A stretch of 64,000 nt of DNA from Sphingobacteruim zhuxiongii (GTDB lineage Bacteria; Bacteroidota; Bacteroidia; Sphingobacteriales; Sphingobacteriaceae): positions 3,224,001 through 3,288,000 of the forward strand of contig NZ_CP045652.1 in the NCBI RefSeq assembly GCF_009557615.1, in the 5' to 3' direction. Below the pieces are notes generated by a model. The model had not been told where the DNA came from. It did not search any database and saw nothing but the letters and a program-made list of their open reading frames with translations. The translations under genes were made by a program, and so were the position numbers. Shown piece after piece: positions 19,210 through 27,147 of the stretch; the stretch's first letter is position 1, and each line of letters begins with the position of its first letter.

Positions 19210-20343
19210 ATGCATGTATATTTTGATAATGCCGCTACCACTGCTTTAGACAAAGCAGTTATCGACGTAATGGTACAAACAATGAACGATAATTTTGGAA
19301 ACCCTTCATCCATACATGCGCATGGTAGAGAATCCAAAACTATCGTTGAGAAAGCTAGAAGAACTGTAGCTAAATTATTGCACGCTTCTCCAGCAGAAAT
19401 ATTTTTTACCTCCGGTGGAACTGAAGCTGATAATATGGCTATCGTGCGAGCAATAGAGGCCTACGGAATTACTCACGCCGTATCGTCCCCTATTGAACAT
19501 CATGCGGTTCTACATACGCTAGAAGAATTACAGAAAGACGGAAAAATCCATTTGGATTTCCTTCGTTTAGATCAAAAAGGGAATATTGATTTATCTCATC
19601 TGGAAGAGCTGTTAGCGAAAAACCCAAGAACATTTGTTTCGATTATGCATGCCAACAACGAGTTAGGCAATATTACTGACATTCAAAAAGTGAGTGATAT
19701 CTGTAATCAATACGATGCCGTTCTACATTCCGATACGGTTCAAACTATGGGTCATTATGCCCATGATCTTTCGAAATTAAAAATTGATTTTATAACGGCA
19801 GCGGCACATAAGTTTCACGGTCCAAAAGGAGTCGGATTCTTATACATCAATAGCAGAAATAAAATTAAGCCTTTGATTCACGGAGGAGCGCAAGAACGGA
19901 ATATGCGCGGCGGTACTGAGAACGTGTATGGCATTGTCGGATTAGCGAAAGCTTTAGAGATGGCCTATGAAGAAATGGAAGCGCATCAGCAGCAAATTCA
20001 ATCGTTAAAAGATTACATGAAAGAGCAACTGATTCAAAATATTCCAGATATTTCTTTCAATGGCGAAACAGAAGCTAACAAGGCACTTTATACGGTGCTT
20101 AACGTTTCATTGCCATGTACGGATATGGGTGACATGCTATTGTTCAATCTTGATATCAAAGGAGTATCAGCATCAGGAGGATCCGCATGTAGCTCAGGCT
20201 CGGATATTGGTTCTCATGTACTGCGTGGTATAGGTGCAGATCCAAAACGTCCTTCAGTACGGTTCTCATTCAGTAAATTTAATACGAAAGAAGAAGTCGA
20301 CTTTGTCGTGCAAACACTAAAAGAAATTTGTTCTAGAGATTAA
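19210..20343 (+). CDS. Cysteine desulfurase (IscS/NifS family)
   Basis: PLP-dependent enzyme of 377 residues that takes sulfur from cysteine for Fe-S clusters or tRNA thiolation. Seen: opening VYFDNAATTALDKAV, FTSGGTEADNMAI, SIMHANNELGNI, the PLP-binding Lys201 in AAHKFHGPKGVGF, and the persulfide-bearing Cys327 in SGGSACSSGSDIGSHVL. The long loop around that Cys is of the IscS/NifS group rather than the SufS group. No scaffold or other isc/nif genes are next to it, so the exact physiological partner is unknown. A bidirectional terminator follows. Confidence 0.93.
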   Translation: MHVYFDNAATTALDKAVIDVMVQTMNDNFGNPSSIHAHGRESKTIVEKARRTVAKLLHASPAEIFFTSGGTEADNMAIVRAIEAYGITHAVSSPIEHHAVLHTLEELQKDGKIHLDFLRLDQKGNIDLSHLEELLAKNPRTFVSIMHANNELGNITDIQKVSDICNQYDAVLHSDTVQTMGHYAHDLSKLKIDFITAAAHKFHGPKGVGFLYINSRNKIKPLIHGGAQERNMRGGTENVYGIVGLAKALEMAYEEMEAHQQQIQSLKDYMKEQLIQNIPDISFNGETEANKALYTVLNVSLPCTDMGDMLLFNLDIKGVSASGGSACSSGSDIGSHVLRGIGADPKRPSVRFSFSKFNTKEEVDFVVQTLKEICSRD

Positions 20344-20349
20344 GAAATA

Positions 20350-20377
20350 AAAAAGGCCATCAAATGATGGCCTTTTT
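20350..20377. terminator. Bidirectional terminator between desulfurase and NlpE-like gene
   Basis: 13-bp perfect stem (20350-20362 with 20365-20377) with a GGCCATCA core flanked by A and T runs, so it can serve both converging genes. Confidence 0.85.
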
Positions 20378-20399
20378 CGTTATCTATCTAAAATATCTG

Positions 20400-20816
20400 T
20401 TACTTAACTTTCATCAAAGTATACTTATCTGCAAGATCACCTTTTATCTCCTTTCCTGACAAATCAAGTTGATTTAGCTGATTTTCAAGGATCTTGTAAT
20501 TATAATCCACATTCTCTAAGGATAGGATATCTTTACTTACATCCCATTTGCCAGTCTTCTCAAACACCTCTTCACTCTTTCCTACATAAACATATCGCAA
20601 GTGGTAGTTTTTGTCTTTATCTAAGCTTAACAAAGTACTAATCATAGTACAATCTGCACAAGGCAAATTGCCCTCATATGTTCCTAGTAATCCGATACCT
20701 TTTAATGCATTATCTTCGGACGCAAGCAATTGATTGACGTTGGTCTTGTTGTTGATACAACTTATGGCGAAAATCAGTCCAATTAAAACGGTCAATATGT
20801 AAGATAACTTTTGCAT
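20400..20816 (-). CDS. NlpE-like lipoprotein
   Basis: A 138-residue lipoprotein. The leader (MQKLSYILTVLIGLIFAISC) places the lipidated Cys at residue 20. The mature part matches the NlpE N-terminal domain: GTYEGNLPCADC with the CxxC pair, a LSLDKDKNYHLRYVYVGKSE strand pair and a W-containing GKWDVSKDILSL strand. E. coli NlpE signals surface adhesion and copper stress to Cpx; short Bacteroidota relatives have only this domain and no proven role. The frame is open to 20858, but the signal peptide fixes ATG 20816. Its transcript meets the desulfurase gene at a shared terminator. Confidence 0.82.
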   Translation of the reverse strand: MQKLSYILTVLIGLIFAISCINNKTNVNQLLASEDNALKGIGLLGTYEGNLPCADCTMISTLLSLDKDKNYHLRYVYVGKSEEVFEKTGKWDVSKDILSLENVDYNYKILENQLNQLDLSGKEIKGDLADKYTLMKVK

Positions 20817-20882
20817 AATTTTTTTACAATTATGCAAAACACAAAAAAAATACCACAATTGGCATTTTAAGAAAATTTAACA

Positions 20883-21215
20883 TTATTCGTCTTCGTCGAG
20901 CAGACCATTTGCGGCCATATGCGCATTGCGAAGTTCACCTAAAGCATGGAAATTTCGCTTCTGTTGCGCTATTTGCATCCCCTTTTCATAAATACTGATT
21001 GCTCGATCCTGTTGATTTTTTCCTTCTAAAAATTTTCCAAAATGATAGTAGGTTCCTACATAGTCTTCATGAACTAGGATTAGATCTTCAAATCCAGCGA
21101 GTGCTTGCTCATCGTTACCTAGCTTAACATATTCCATTGTCAGCGCATACTTTAAAAACGGGTCGTTGGGACTTTCTTCTAAAAATGCTTTGAGCTGTGT
21201 TAATCTTCCTTCCAT
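20883..21215 (-). CDS. Small TPR-repeat protein
   Basis: A 110-residue cytoplasmic protein made of about two and a half tetratricopeptide-like helical pairs (PFLKYALTMEYVKLGNDEQA, GTYYHFGKFLEGKNQQDRA), ending in an acidic DEDE tail. No signal peptide. It sits 66 nt upstream of the NlpE-like gene on the same strand and may share its transcript, although the NlpE-like gene could have its own promoter in the gap. TPRs mediate protein contacts; no partner is evident. Confidence 0.8.
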   Translation of the reverse strand: MEGRLTQLKAFLEESPNDPFLKYALTMEYVKLGNDEQALAGFEDLILVHEDYVGTYYHFGKFLEGKNQQDRAISIYEKGMQIAQQKRNFHALGELRNAHMAANGLLDEDE

Positions 21216-21459
21216 TTGACAAATTTAAGGATATTTATCAAGACGTATGCGCACTAGTTTAATTCATAGATTTACTATGCTAGCATAGAATTGACAATAC
21301 TATGACAATCCTAGTTTTAGAGCGAAACAGTAATACTATCGCAAAAAAATACGCTGCTATCCTATTTTATATAAAAATTTATCAAAAAAGGTCAGGATAT
21401 TTTAAAAACATTGCATTTAACAGAGTTCCGTTGTGATGTTCGAATCCTGTCATATACGC
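21216..21459. other. Divergent intergenic region, no gene seen
   Basis: Between the TPR gene (-) and etfB (+). It contains a tRNA-T-loop-like string at 21435-21443 that does not sit in a foldable tRNA. The etfB promoter begins at its right end. Confidence 0.4.
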
Positions 21460-21490
21460 TTTGAAATACTTCACAAAAAATGTAGGTTTG
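21460..21490 (+). promoter_or_regulatory. Full-consensus promoter of etfBA
   Basis: TTTG at 21460-21463, exactly 19 nt, then TAGGTTTG at 21483-21490: the complete Bacteroidota -33/-7 consensus (TTTG-N19-TAnnTTTG). ATG 21508 follows 17 nt later. This is the best promoter in the window. Confidence 0.8.
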
Positions 21491-21507
21491 TGTAAAACGC
21501 TAGATTT

Positions 21508-22239
21508 ATGAAGATATTAGTATGTATTAGTAATGTCCCAGATACGACATCGAAAATAACGTTTACCAATGATAACACCTTATTCAACAATACTGGTGTA
21601 CAGTATATTATTAATCCCTATGACGAAATTGCGCTTTCCAAAGCTGTAGAGCTTGCAGAAGGTGGTAAAGGTACCGTAACGGTTATTAACGTTGGTGACG
21701 CGTCAACCGAGCCTACAATTCGTAAGGCTTTAGCAATTGGCGCAGATGACGCTGTACGTGTAAATGCACAGCCACGCGATGCTTGGTTCGTTGCCAATCA
21801 AATTGCCAACTATGCAAAAAGTCAAGGTTTTGATTTAATCCTAACAGGACGTGAATCAATAGATTATAACGGAGCTCAAGTTGCAGCGCTATTGGGTGAG
21901 CTATTAGATCTTCCTTCCATTTCAATTGCAAAGAAGGTTGATATTCAAGGCACTGAAGCCACAATTGATCGTGAAATCGAAGGTGGTAAAGAAGTACTTA
22001 GCGTCTCACTTCCAGTAGTAATCGGTACTGCTGAAGGCGTTGCTGAACCAAAGATCCCAAATATGCGTGGCATTATGGGCGCTCGAAGCAAACCTTTACA
22101 AGTTGTGGAGCCTATTGAGGTGAGTGAATTAGCAACGATTGCTCGTTATGAAAGTCCTGCTCCTCGTGGTACTGTAAAATTGGTTGATGATGTTGACCAA
22201 TTAGTTCAATTACTTCATGGAGAAGCGAAAGTTATCTAA
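21508..22239 (+). CDS. etfB: Electron transfer flavoprotein subunit beta
   Basis: Beta subunit (243 residues) of the soluble flavoprotein that takes electrons from acyl-CoA dehydrogenases and passes them to the quinone pool. Seen: MKILVCISNVPDTTSKITF, INPYDEIALSKAVELAEGG, the nucleotide-binding loop region LILTGRESIDYNGAQVAALL and the conserved PVVIGTAEGVAEPKIPNMRG (the family recognition loop that docks dehydrogenases). It is 23 nt upstream of etfA and is driven by a full-consensus promoter. No acyl-CoA dehydrogenase gene is adjacent. Confidence 0.95.
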   Translation: MKILVCISNVPDTTSKITFTNDNTLFNNTGVQYIINPYDEIALSKAVELAEGGKGTVTVINVGDASTEPTIRKALAIGADDAVRVNAQPRDAWFVANQIANYAKSQGFDLILTGRESIDYNGAQVAALLGELLDLPSISIAKKVDIQGTEATIDREIEGGKEVLSVSLPVVIGTAEGVAEPKIPNMRGIMGARSKPLQVVEPIEVSELATIARYESPAPRGTVKLVDDVDQLVQLLHGEAKVI

Positions 22240-22262
22240 TCATTTTTAAGCAAGAAAAACAC

Positions 22263-23237
22263 ATGGCAATTTTAGTATATATAGAAAATACAGATGGCGT
22301 TTTAAAGAAATCAGCTTTTGAAGTTGCATCTTATGCAAAAGCAATTGCTGATCAGAAAGGCGATACCGTTGTTGCGCTTTCCATTGGAAATGTAGCAGAT
22401 ACTGAATTAGAGAAATTAGGTAAATACGGTGTTTCCAAAGTATTGAATGCAAGTCAAGATAACTTAAAAAACTTCGTCAATAAAGCTTACGCTTCCATTA
22501 TTGCTGCTGCTGCAAAACAAGAGCAAGCGTCAGTGGTCGTTCTTTCAAATTCATTTAGTGGAAAAGGGTTGGCTCCTCGTATAGCGGCAAAGCTAGATGC
22601 AGGATTAGCGGACGGAGCAATTAGCCTTCCAACATGGAATGGTGATAATATTGAAGTAAAAAAGACAGCTTTTTCAAACAAAGCTTTTGCTACAGAGGTA
22701 ATTTCTTCTTCGACGAAGGTAATTTCTCTTAGTCCAAATGCTTTCGAATTAAAAGAAGCAGCAACAACTGCGAATATTACCCCATTCACTCCAGAAGTTA
22801 ATGCAAATGACTTCGCTGTGATGGTAAAAGATATTATTCGCGCGACAGATAAAGTTTCTCTTCCTGAAGCAGAAATTGTTGTCTCAGCAGGACGCGGCCT
22901 GAAAGGTCCAGAAAACTGGGGTATGATTGAAGAATTAGCAAATGTACTCGGTGCAGCAACAGCATGTTCTAAACCGGTTTCAGACGCAGGATGGCGTCCA
23001 CATTCGGAGCACGTCGGACAAACAGGGATCGTGGTGAGTCCAAATCTTTACATTGCAATCGGCATTTCAGGTGCTATTCAACATCTAGCCGGCGTAAGTT
23101 CTTCGAAAACAATAGTCGTTATTAACAAAGATCCAGAAGCTCCTTTCTTCAAAGTAGCTGATTATGGTATTGTAGGCGACGCGTTTGAGATTGTCCCTAA
23201 ATTGACAGAAGCAATCAAAAACTTAAAACACAACTAG
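22263..23237 (+). CDS. etfA: Electron transfer flavoprotein subunit alpha
   Basis: Alpha subunit (324 residues), partner of EtfB. The C-terminal domain holds the FAD site: SAGRGLKGPENWGMIEELA, KPVSDAGWRPHSEHVGQTG, and IGISGAIQHLAGVSSSKTIV, then INKDPEAPFFKVADYGIVGD. The N-terminal domain (about 1-190) has the usual alpha/beta fold with VVVLSNSFSGKGLAPRIAA. A terminator with a 10-bp stem follows the stop codon, so the unit ends here and the next gene has its own start of transcription. Confidence 0.95.
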   Translation: MAILVYIENTDGVLKKSAFEVASYAKAIADQKGDTVVALSIGNVADTELEKLGKYGVSKVLNASQDNLKNFVNKAYASIIAAAAKQEQASVVVLSNSFSGKGLAPRIAAKLDAGLADGAISLPTWNGDNIEVKKTAFSNKAFATEVISSSTKVISLSPNAFELKEAATTANITPFTPEVNANDFAVMVKDIIRATDKVSLPEAEIVVSAGRGLKGPENWGMIEELANVLGAATACSKPVSDAGWRPHSEHVGQTGIVVSPNLYIAIGISGAIQHLAGVSSSKTIVVINKDPEAPFFKVADYGIVGDAFEIVPKLTEAIKNLKHN

Positions 23238-23256
23238 CGAAACTAAACAATGAACG

Positions 23257-23295
23257 AGTGGCCTTGGATAAAAATAACAAGGTCACTTTTTTTTT
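23257..23295 (+). terminator. Intrinsic terminator after etfBA
   Basis: 10-bp stem with one G-T pair (23257-23266 with 23278-23287), followed by a run of T residues. Confidence 0.85.
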
Positions 23296-23339
23296 GCTCC
23301 GAATATTAGCATCTTTGTAATTCCGTTAACGATTTGTCA

Positions 23340-24002
23340 ATGAAGAAAATCAAGTTAGATATTGTAGGATTATCGTATAGCCAGACACAATCTGGGGCTT
23401 ATGCGCTAGTGTTAGGGGAAGTTGCAGGGAACCGTCGACTACCAGTCATTATCGGAGGATTCGAGGCACAGTCTATCGCTGTAGAAATTGAAAAAATGAC
23501 CCCCAGTAGGCCGTTAACACACGACTTATTCAAATCCTTTGCTGATACATTCGACATCAAACTTGTAGAGGTGTTAATTTACAATTTAGTGGATGGCATT
23601 TTCTTCGCAAAATTGATATGTAGCAATGAAACTAAAACGGTAGAAATAGACGCGCGTACATCGGATGCTGTTGCTTTAGCTGTCCGCTTCGAAAGTCCAA
23701 TCTACACTTATGATTTCATCATGAATACCGCAGGCATCGTGATTGAAGGGAATGATTTTGCATTCCTTGAAAACATCGAAAACGTCGGAGCTTATAAGCA
23801 AACTGAGACGCCTACGCCGCCGGATCAAGAGCCTGAGCCTAAGCCAGAGCCTGAGCCAAAAGAAACGATTAAGAACAAACCTTCTCCCTATGCCTCGCTC
23901 ACGATGGAACAATTGGAGAAGACCCTAGAAAAAGCGATTGAAAACGAACAGTATGAAACCGCAGCAAAAATCAGGGACGAAATTGAGAATCGAAAATCTT
24001 AA
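23340..24002 (+). CDS. Bifunctional-nuclease (BFN) domain protein with UVR motif
   Basis: A 220-residue cytoplasmic protein. Residues about 1-135 are a bifunctional nuclease domain (DUF151): KLDIVGLSYSQTQSGAYALV, RLPVIIGGFEAQSIAVEIE, and DARTSDAVALAVRFESPIYT. A Pro/Glu-rich linker (about 155-180) joins it to a C-terminal UVR (UvrB/UvrC) helix pair (EQLEKTLEKAIENEQYETAA). Plant BFN proteins show RNase and DNase activity; bacterial ones are mostly uncharacterised. A TTG codon precedes at 23334, but the ATG at 23340 is the natural start. I recall this gene following etfBA in other Bacteroidota. Confidence 0.88.
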   Translation: MKKIKLDIVGLSYSQTQSGAYALVLGEVAGNRRLPVIIGGFEAQSIAVEIEKMTPSRPLTHDLFKSFADTFDIKLVEVLIYNLVDGIFFAKLICSNETKTVEIDARTSDAVALAVRFESPIYTYDFIMNTAGIVIEGNDFAFLENIENVGAYKQTETPTPPDQEPEPKPEPEPKETIKNKPSPYASLTMEQLEKTLEKAIENEQYETAAKIRDEIENRKS

Positions 24003-24039
24003 TTAATTCATAGCAAATAAATAATCTCACCTAATAAGT

Positions 24040-25410
24040 ATGTCTATTAAACTTAGGTTGACCATTATGAACTTCCTGCAATTCTTTGTTTGGGGAGCTT
24101 GGTTAATCACGATTGCCAATTACTGGTTTGGCACTAAACAATGGGACGGAACACAATTTGGTGCTATCTTCTCGACGATGGGTATCGCGTCACTCTTTAT
24201 GCCCACATTAATGGGTATTATTGCTGATCGATGGGTGAACGCGGAAAGGCTGTACATCGGATTACACTTCCTCTATGCTGTATGTTTAATTTTTCTAGCG
24301 CAAGTACAAGATCCAGGTGCATTCTTCAATGTTATGCTACTAGCTATGTGTTGTTATATGCCAACGCTGGCATTATCTAATTCAATTGCCTATACCGCAT
24401 TAACCCAAGGAAATTACGATTTAATCAAAGCTTTCCCTCCAATTCGAGTATGGGGAACAGTAGGTTTTATCGCAGCAATGTGGATCACAAATTTAAGTGG
24501 TAGTAAAGCCAGTGAATTTCAATTTTACATTGCCGCTGGCGGATCCATCTTACTTAGTGTGTATTCTGTGTTTAACCTTCCTAAGTGTCCTCCACAACAT
24601 CACTCGAAAGAAAATGCAAGTCTTGCGCAAGTGTTAGGTTTAGAAGCCTTTAAATTGTTCGGCAATTTTAAAATGGCAATGTTCTTCATATTTTCCATGT
24701 TTCTTGGAGCAGCGCTGCAACTTACTAACGCTTATGGTGATGTATTTTTAGACGAATTTAAGTTCTTCCCGAAATGGGTAGACTCTTTTGTCGTGGAATA
24801 CTCAACCATCATCATGTCTATTTCCCAAATTTCTGAAACCTTGTTTATTCTTGCCATCCCCTTCTTTTTAAAGAAGTTCGGCATTAAACAAGTGATGTTG
24901 ATTGCAATGGTGGCCTGGGTGTTACGCTTCGGCTTATTTGCCTATGGAGACCCTTCTGGCGGATTATGGATGATCATACTATCGTGTATCGTATATGGGA
25001 TGGCTTTCGACTTCTTTAACATCTCGGGATCGCTATTTGTGGAAACGACAACCAACAATCAAATTCGCTCATCTGCACAGGGACTCTTTATGATGATGAC
25101 GAACGGTTTTGGAGCAGTTTTAGGCTCCCGCGTCTCAGGTTGGGTTATTGATAAATACTATACGCTCTCGTTTAACGATACAAGCTCGCTAGCAGGCTTT
25201 TTAGATACGACAACAGATAATCAGTCTCTATTGAAATTCATCGCCTCTCGTGGCGTAGAAATCAGTAATGGAGTATTCGATAAAGTGATTCAATTAAAAG
25301 ATTGGCAACATATCTGGGTTGCTTTTGCCTTATATACGCTAGTGGTTGCTATTTTATTTGCTATTCTTTTTAGACATAAACATCAAACAGAGTCTAACAA
25401 CAATCATTAG
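24040..25410 (+). CDS. Nucleoside:H+ symporter, MFS (NupG/XapB-like)
   Basis: Inner-membrane transporter of 456 residues with twelve predicted membrane segments. The opening RLTIMNFLQFFVWGAWLIT, then GIADRWVNAERL and PPIRVWGTVGFIAAMWITNL match the nucleoside-H+ symporter family (NupG/XapB), including the conserved R-x-W-G-T-x-G after helix 4 and SSAQGLFMMMTNGFGAVLG in the second half. It would import nucleosides by proton symport. The gene follows the BFN gene by 37 nt and ends at a strong terminator; a joint role in nucleotide salvage is possible but inferred. Confidence 0.88.
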   Translation: MSIKLRLTIMNFLQFFVWGAWLITIANYWFGTKQWDGTQFGAIFSTMGIASLFMPTLMGIIADRWVNAERLYIGLHFLYAVCLIFLAQVQDPGAFFNVMLLAMCCYMPTLALSNSIAYTALTQGNYDLIKAFPPIRVWGTVGFIAAMWITNLSGSKASEFQFYIAAGGSILLSVYSVFNLPKCPPQHHSKENASLAQVLGLEAFKLFGNFKMAMFFIFSMFLGAALQLTNAYGDVFLDEFKFFPKWVDSFVVEYSTIIMSISQISETLFILAIPFFLKKFGIKQVMLIAMVAWVLRFGLFAYGDPSGGLWMIILSCIVYGMAFDFFNISGSLFVETTTNNQIRSSAQGLFMMMTNGFGAVLGSRVSGWVIDKYYTLSFNDTSSLAGFLDTTTDNQSLLKFIASRGVEISNGVFDKVIQLKDWQHIWVAFALYTLVVAILFAILFRHKHQTESNNNH

Positions 25411-25431
25411 GCTGAGTTTAATATAAAGTAT

Positions 25432-25475
25432 AAAAACACCTATAGTAACCTAAAACTATAGGTGTTTTTATTTTG
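25432..25475 (+). terminator. Intrinsic terminator after the nucleoside permease gene
   Basis: 15-bp perfect stem (25432-25446 with 25455-25469), 8-nt loop, then T-rich sequence. Confidence 0.88.
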
Positions 25476-25837
25476 ACCTAACAACAACGTTCCCTCCTTT
25501 TAGCAAGGATCACTCATTGAAATAGAAAATCAGAAAAATAAGGATACACCTATAAACGCGCTTTATTCTAAATTGAGAAAAAGTTTGGGATAGCTCGAGG
25601 AAGTGTATTGAGACTCCAACATACCGTTTATGTGCGTGCTAATTCAGTGCAACGACCTGCATAATTACTGAGTATGCAAAGTTTCTTTTTCTGTCAAATA
25701 AAAGTATTGTATAGGTCGTCAGACCATTCTAATTGAAACTAAGAATACCCTACTAAATAAAATAAATTGCAATTACACATCTAAAGAATTCTAGATTTCT
25801 TTTCAACTTTTACACCTTGAATCTTTAGGACAATTCA
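25476..25837. other. Intergenic region between two terminators, no gene seen
   Basis: About 360 nt bounded by converging terminators. No open frame of note, no tRNA fold and no promoter match that convinces. It could hold a small RNA but nothing supports one directly. Confidence 0.45.
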
Positions 25838-25865
25838 ATAAAAAAGCCTCCAATTTCTTGGAGGC
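25838..25865 (-). terminator. Terminator of the TonB/beta-helix operon
   Basis: 8-bp GC-rich stem (25846-25853 with 25858-25865), 4-nt loop, followed on the minus strand by a run of T residues. Confidence 0.82.
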
Positions 25866-25913
25866 TCTAAAATATGTACTATGATTAATATTTTTTTAGC
25901 TATTTGGTCTTGA

Positions 25914-27077
25914 TTAAAATTTGTAACCAGTCCAAGTGAACGCTGAAACATCTGCACCTTTTAGGCCGTCTTTCTTAGTAATTGTAGCATTCACATCGTT
26001 CTTGATTTTACCTTTATCTAAACCGTTAGCAGGATCAATCGTGTACTCAATAGATGTACCACCATTACCCGCTCCTTTAGCATCAGTTAAATCGATTAAA
26101 TCTGCAACAGTAGTTCCTGCACCGAATTTTGCGTACGCATTTTTAATCGTTGCTTTAGCTCCTCTACGGATTTTGAAGACATCATGCATAGTTAAATTAG
26201 CGTCCGCACCTGGCGCATTGTTGATAATCGTGATGCCATTGATCGTGAAATCTGATTGATTGATATCAGTTGGTGTCTCTCCATCTAAATTACCATCTGC
26301 TTCTACACCACGTGGATCTACAGTAACTGGCAAATATTTAGCCTCTCTAATCCCATATGCATTCGTAACAGTACCAGTGTAACCTTGAGAAAAATCAAAC
26401 ATATCATCTGTACAGTTTACAACTAAGATGTTTGAAGCATCCACTGTACCACCGAAGAATTCAATTGCGTCATCATCTCCATAAGTTAGATAGATGTTGC
26501 TTATTTTTGTTCCCTTACCAACTCCATTTAAAGTTAAACCGTTGTGTTCAGCTTCTTGATCGATACGAGCACCTGTATATTCAATTCTAACATAGTTTAA
26601 GATACCTGAGTTATCATTTACATCATCTCCACCGAATTTAATTGCGTTATTGATTTCTGTACCTGCTTCACTCTTAGCACCTTCTTTTCTTGAGATTGGC
26701 GCTTTACCATTTAGAATGATACCACCCCAGTCTCCTTGTTTTGGAGAGGATGCACTAGATGTAAAAACGATTGGCTTTGCTGCAGTACCGTCAGCGATGA
26801 TTTTACCACCTCTTTCTACTAATAAATAGATATCAGTGCCACTAGCTGCTGCCTTAATGGTTGTACCTGCAGGGATAGTTAATGTTACGCCAGAGTTGAC
26901 TAAAACAGTACCTGATAACGTATATTCTACGTTGGCATCTAAAGTAGTATTTGAAGTAATATTACCTTTTAATTCTGCCTTTCCACCTGGTGTTGGTTTT
27001 ACTGGCTCATCATCCGTAGAACATGCTGTGAATGCGAATGCTCCTGCTGCTAAAATTGCTAATAACTTTGTTTTCAT
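25914..27077 (-). CDS. Right-handed beta-helix lipoprotein
   Basis: A 387-residue lipoprotein (389 if ATG 27083 is used). The leader ends AFAFTAC, then a Pro-rich linker. The body is a parallel beta-helix: LVNSGVTLTIPAGTTIKAAA, FTSSASSPKQGDWGGIILNG, AIEFFGGTVDASNILVVNCT and DDMFDFSQGYTGTV resemble repeats seen in Bacteroidota surface proteins annotated only as hypothetical. No catalytic set of a polysaccharide lyase is evident. It is 70 nt downstream of a TonB receptor on the same strand and ends at a terminator, so it is probably the receptor's surface partner, perhaps binding its substrate (inference). Confidence 0.78.
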   Translation of the reverse strand: MKTKLLAILAAGAFAFTACSTDDEPVKPTPGGKAELKGNITSNTTLDANVEYTLSGTVLVNSGVTLTIPAGTTIKAAASGTDIYLLVERGGKIIADGTAAKPIVFTSSASSPKQGDWGGIILNGKAPISRKEGAKSEAGTEINNAIKFGGDDVNDNSGILNYVRIEYTGARIDQEAEHNGLTLNGVGKGTKISNIYLTYGDDDAIEFFGGTVDASNILVVNCTDDMFDFSQGYTGTVTNAYGIREAKYLPVTVDPRGVEADGNLDGETPTDINQSDFTINGITIINNAPGADANLTMHDVFKIRRGAKATIKNAYAKFGAGTTVADLIDLTDAKGAGNGGTSIEYTIDPANGLDKGKIKNDVNATITKKDGLKGADVSAFTWTGYKF

Positions 27078-27147
27078 AATCATTTAATTTCTATACAAAA
27101 GAACTTGGTTAACATAACTTACACGTTATCGGTATGTTAACTTTACA

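Noticed and set aside
21431-21455. tRNA-like T-loop string (GTTCGAATC)
   Set aside because: Flanking bases do not pair as a T stem and no acceptor, D or anticodon arm can be folded around it.
23676-23912. Minus-strand frame opposite the BFN gene linker, Arg/Leu-rich
   Set aside because: Complement of the Pro/Glu repeat linker; produced by low complexity.
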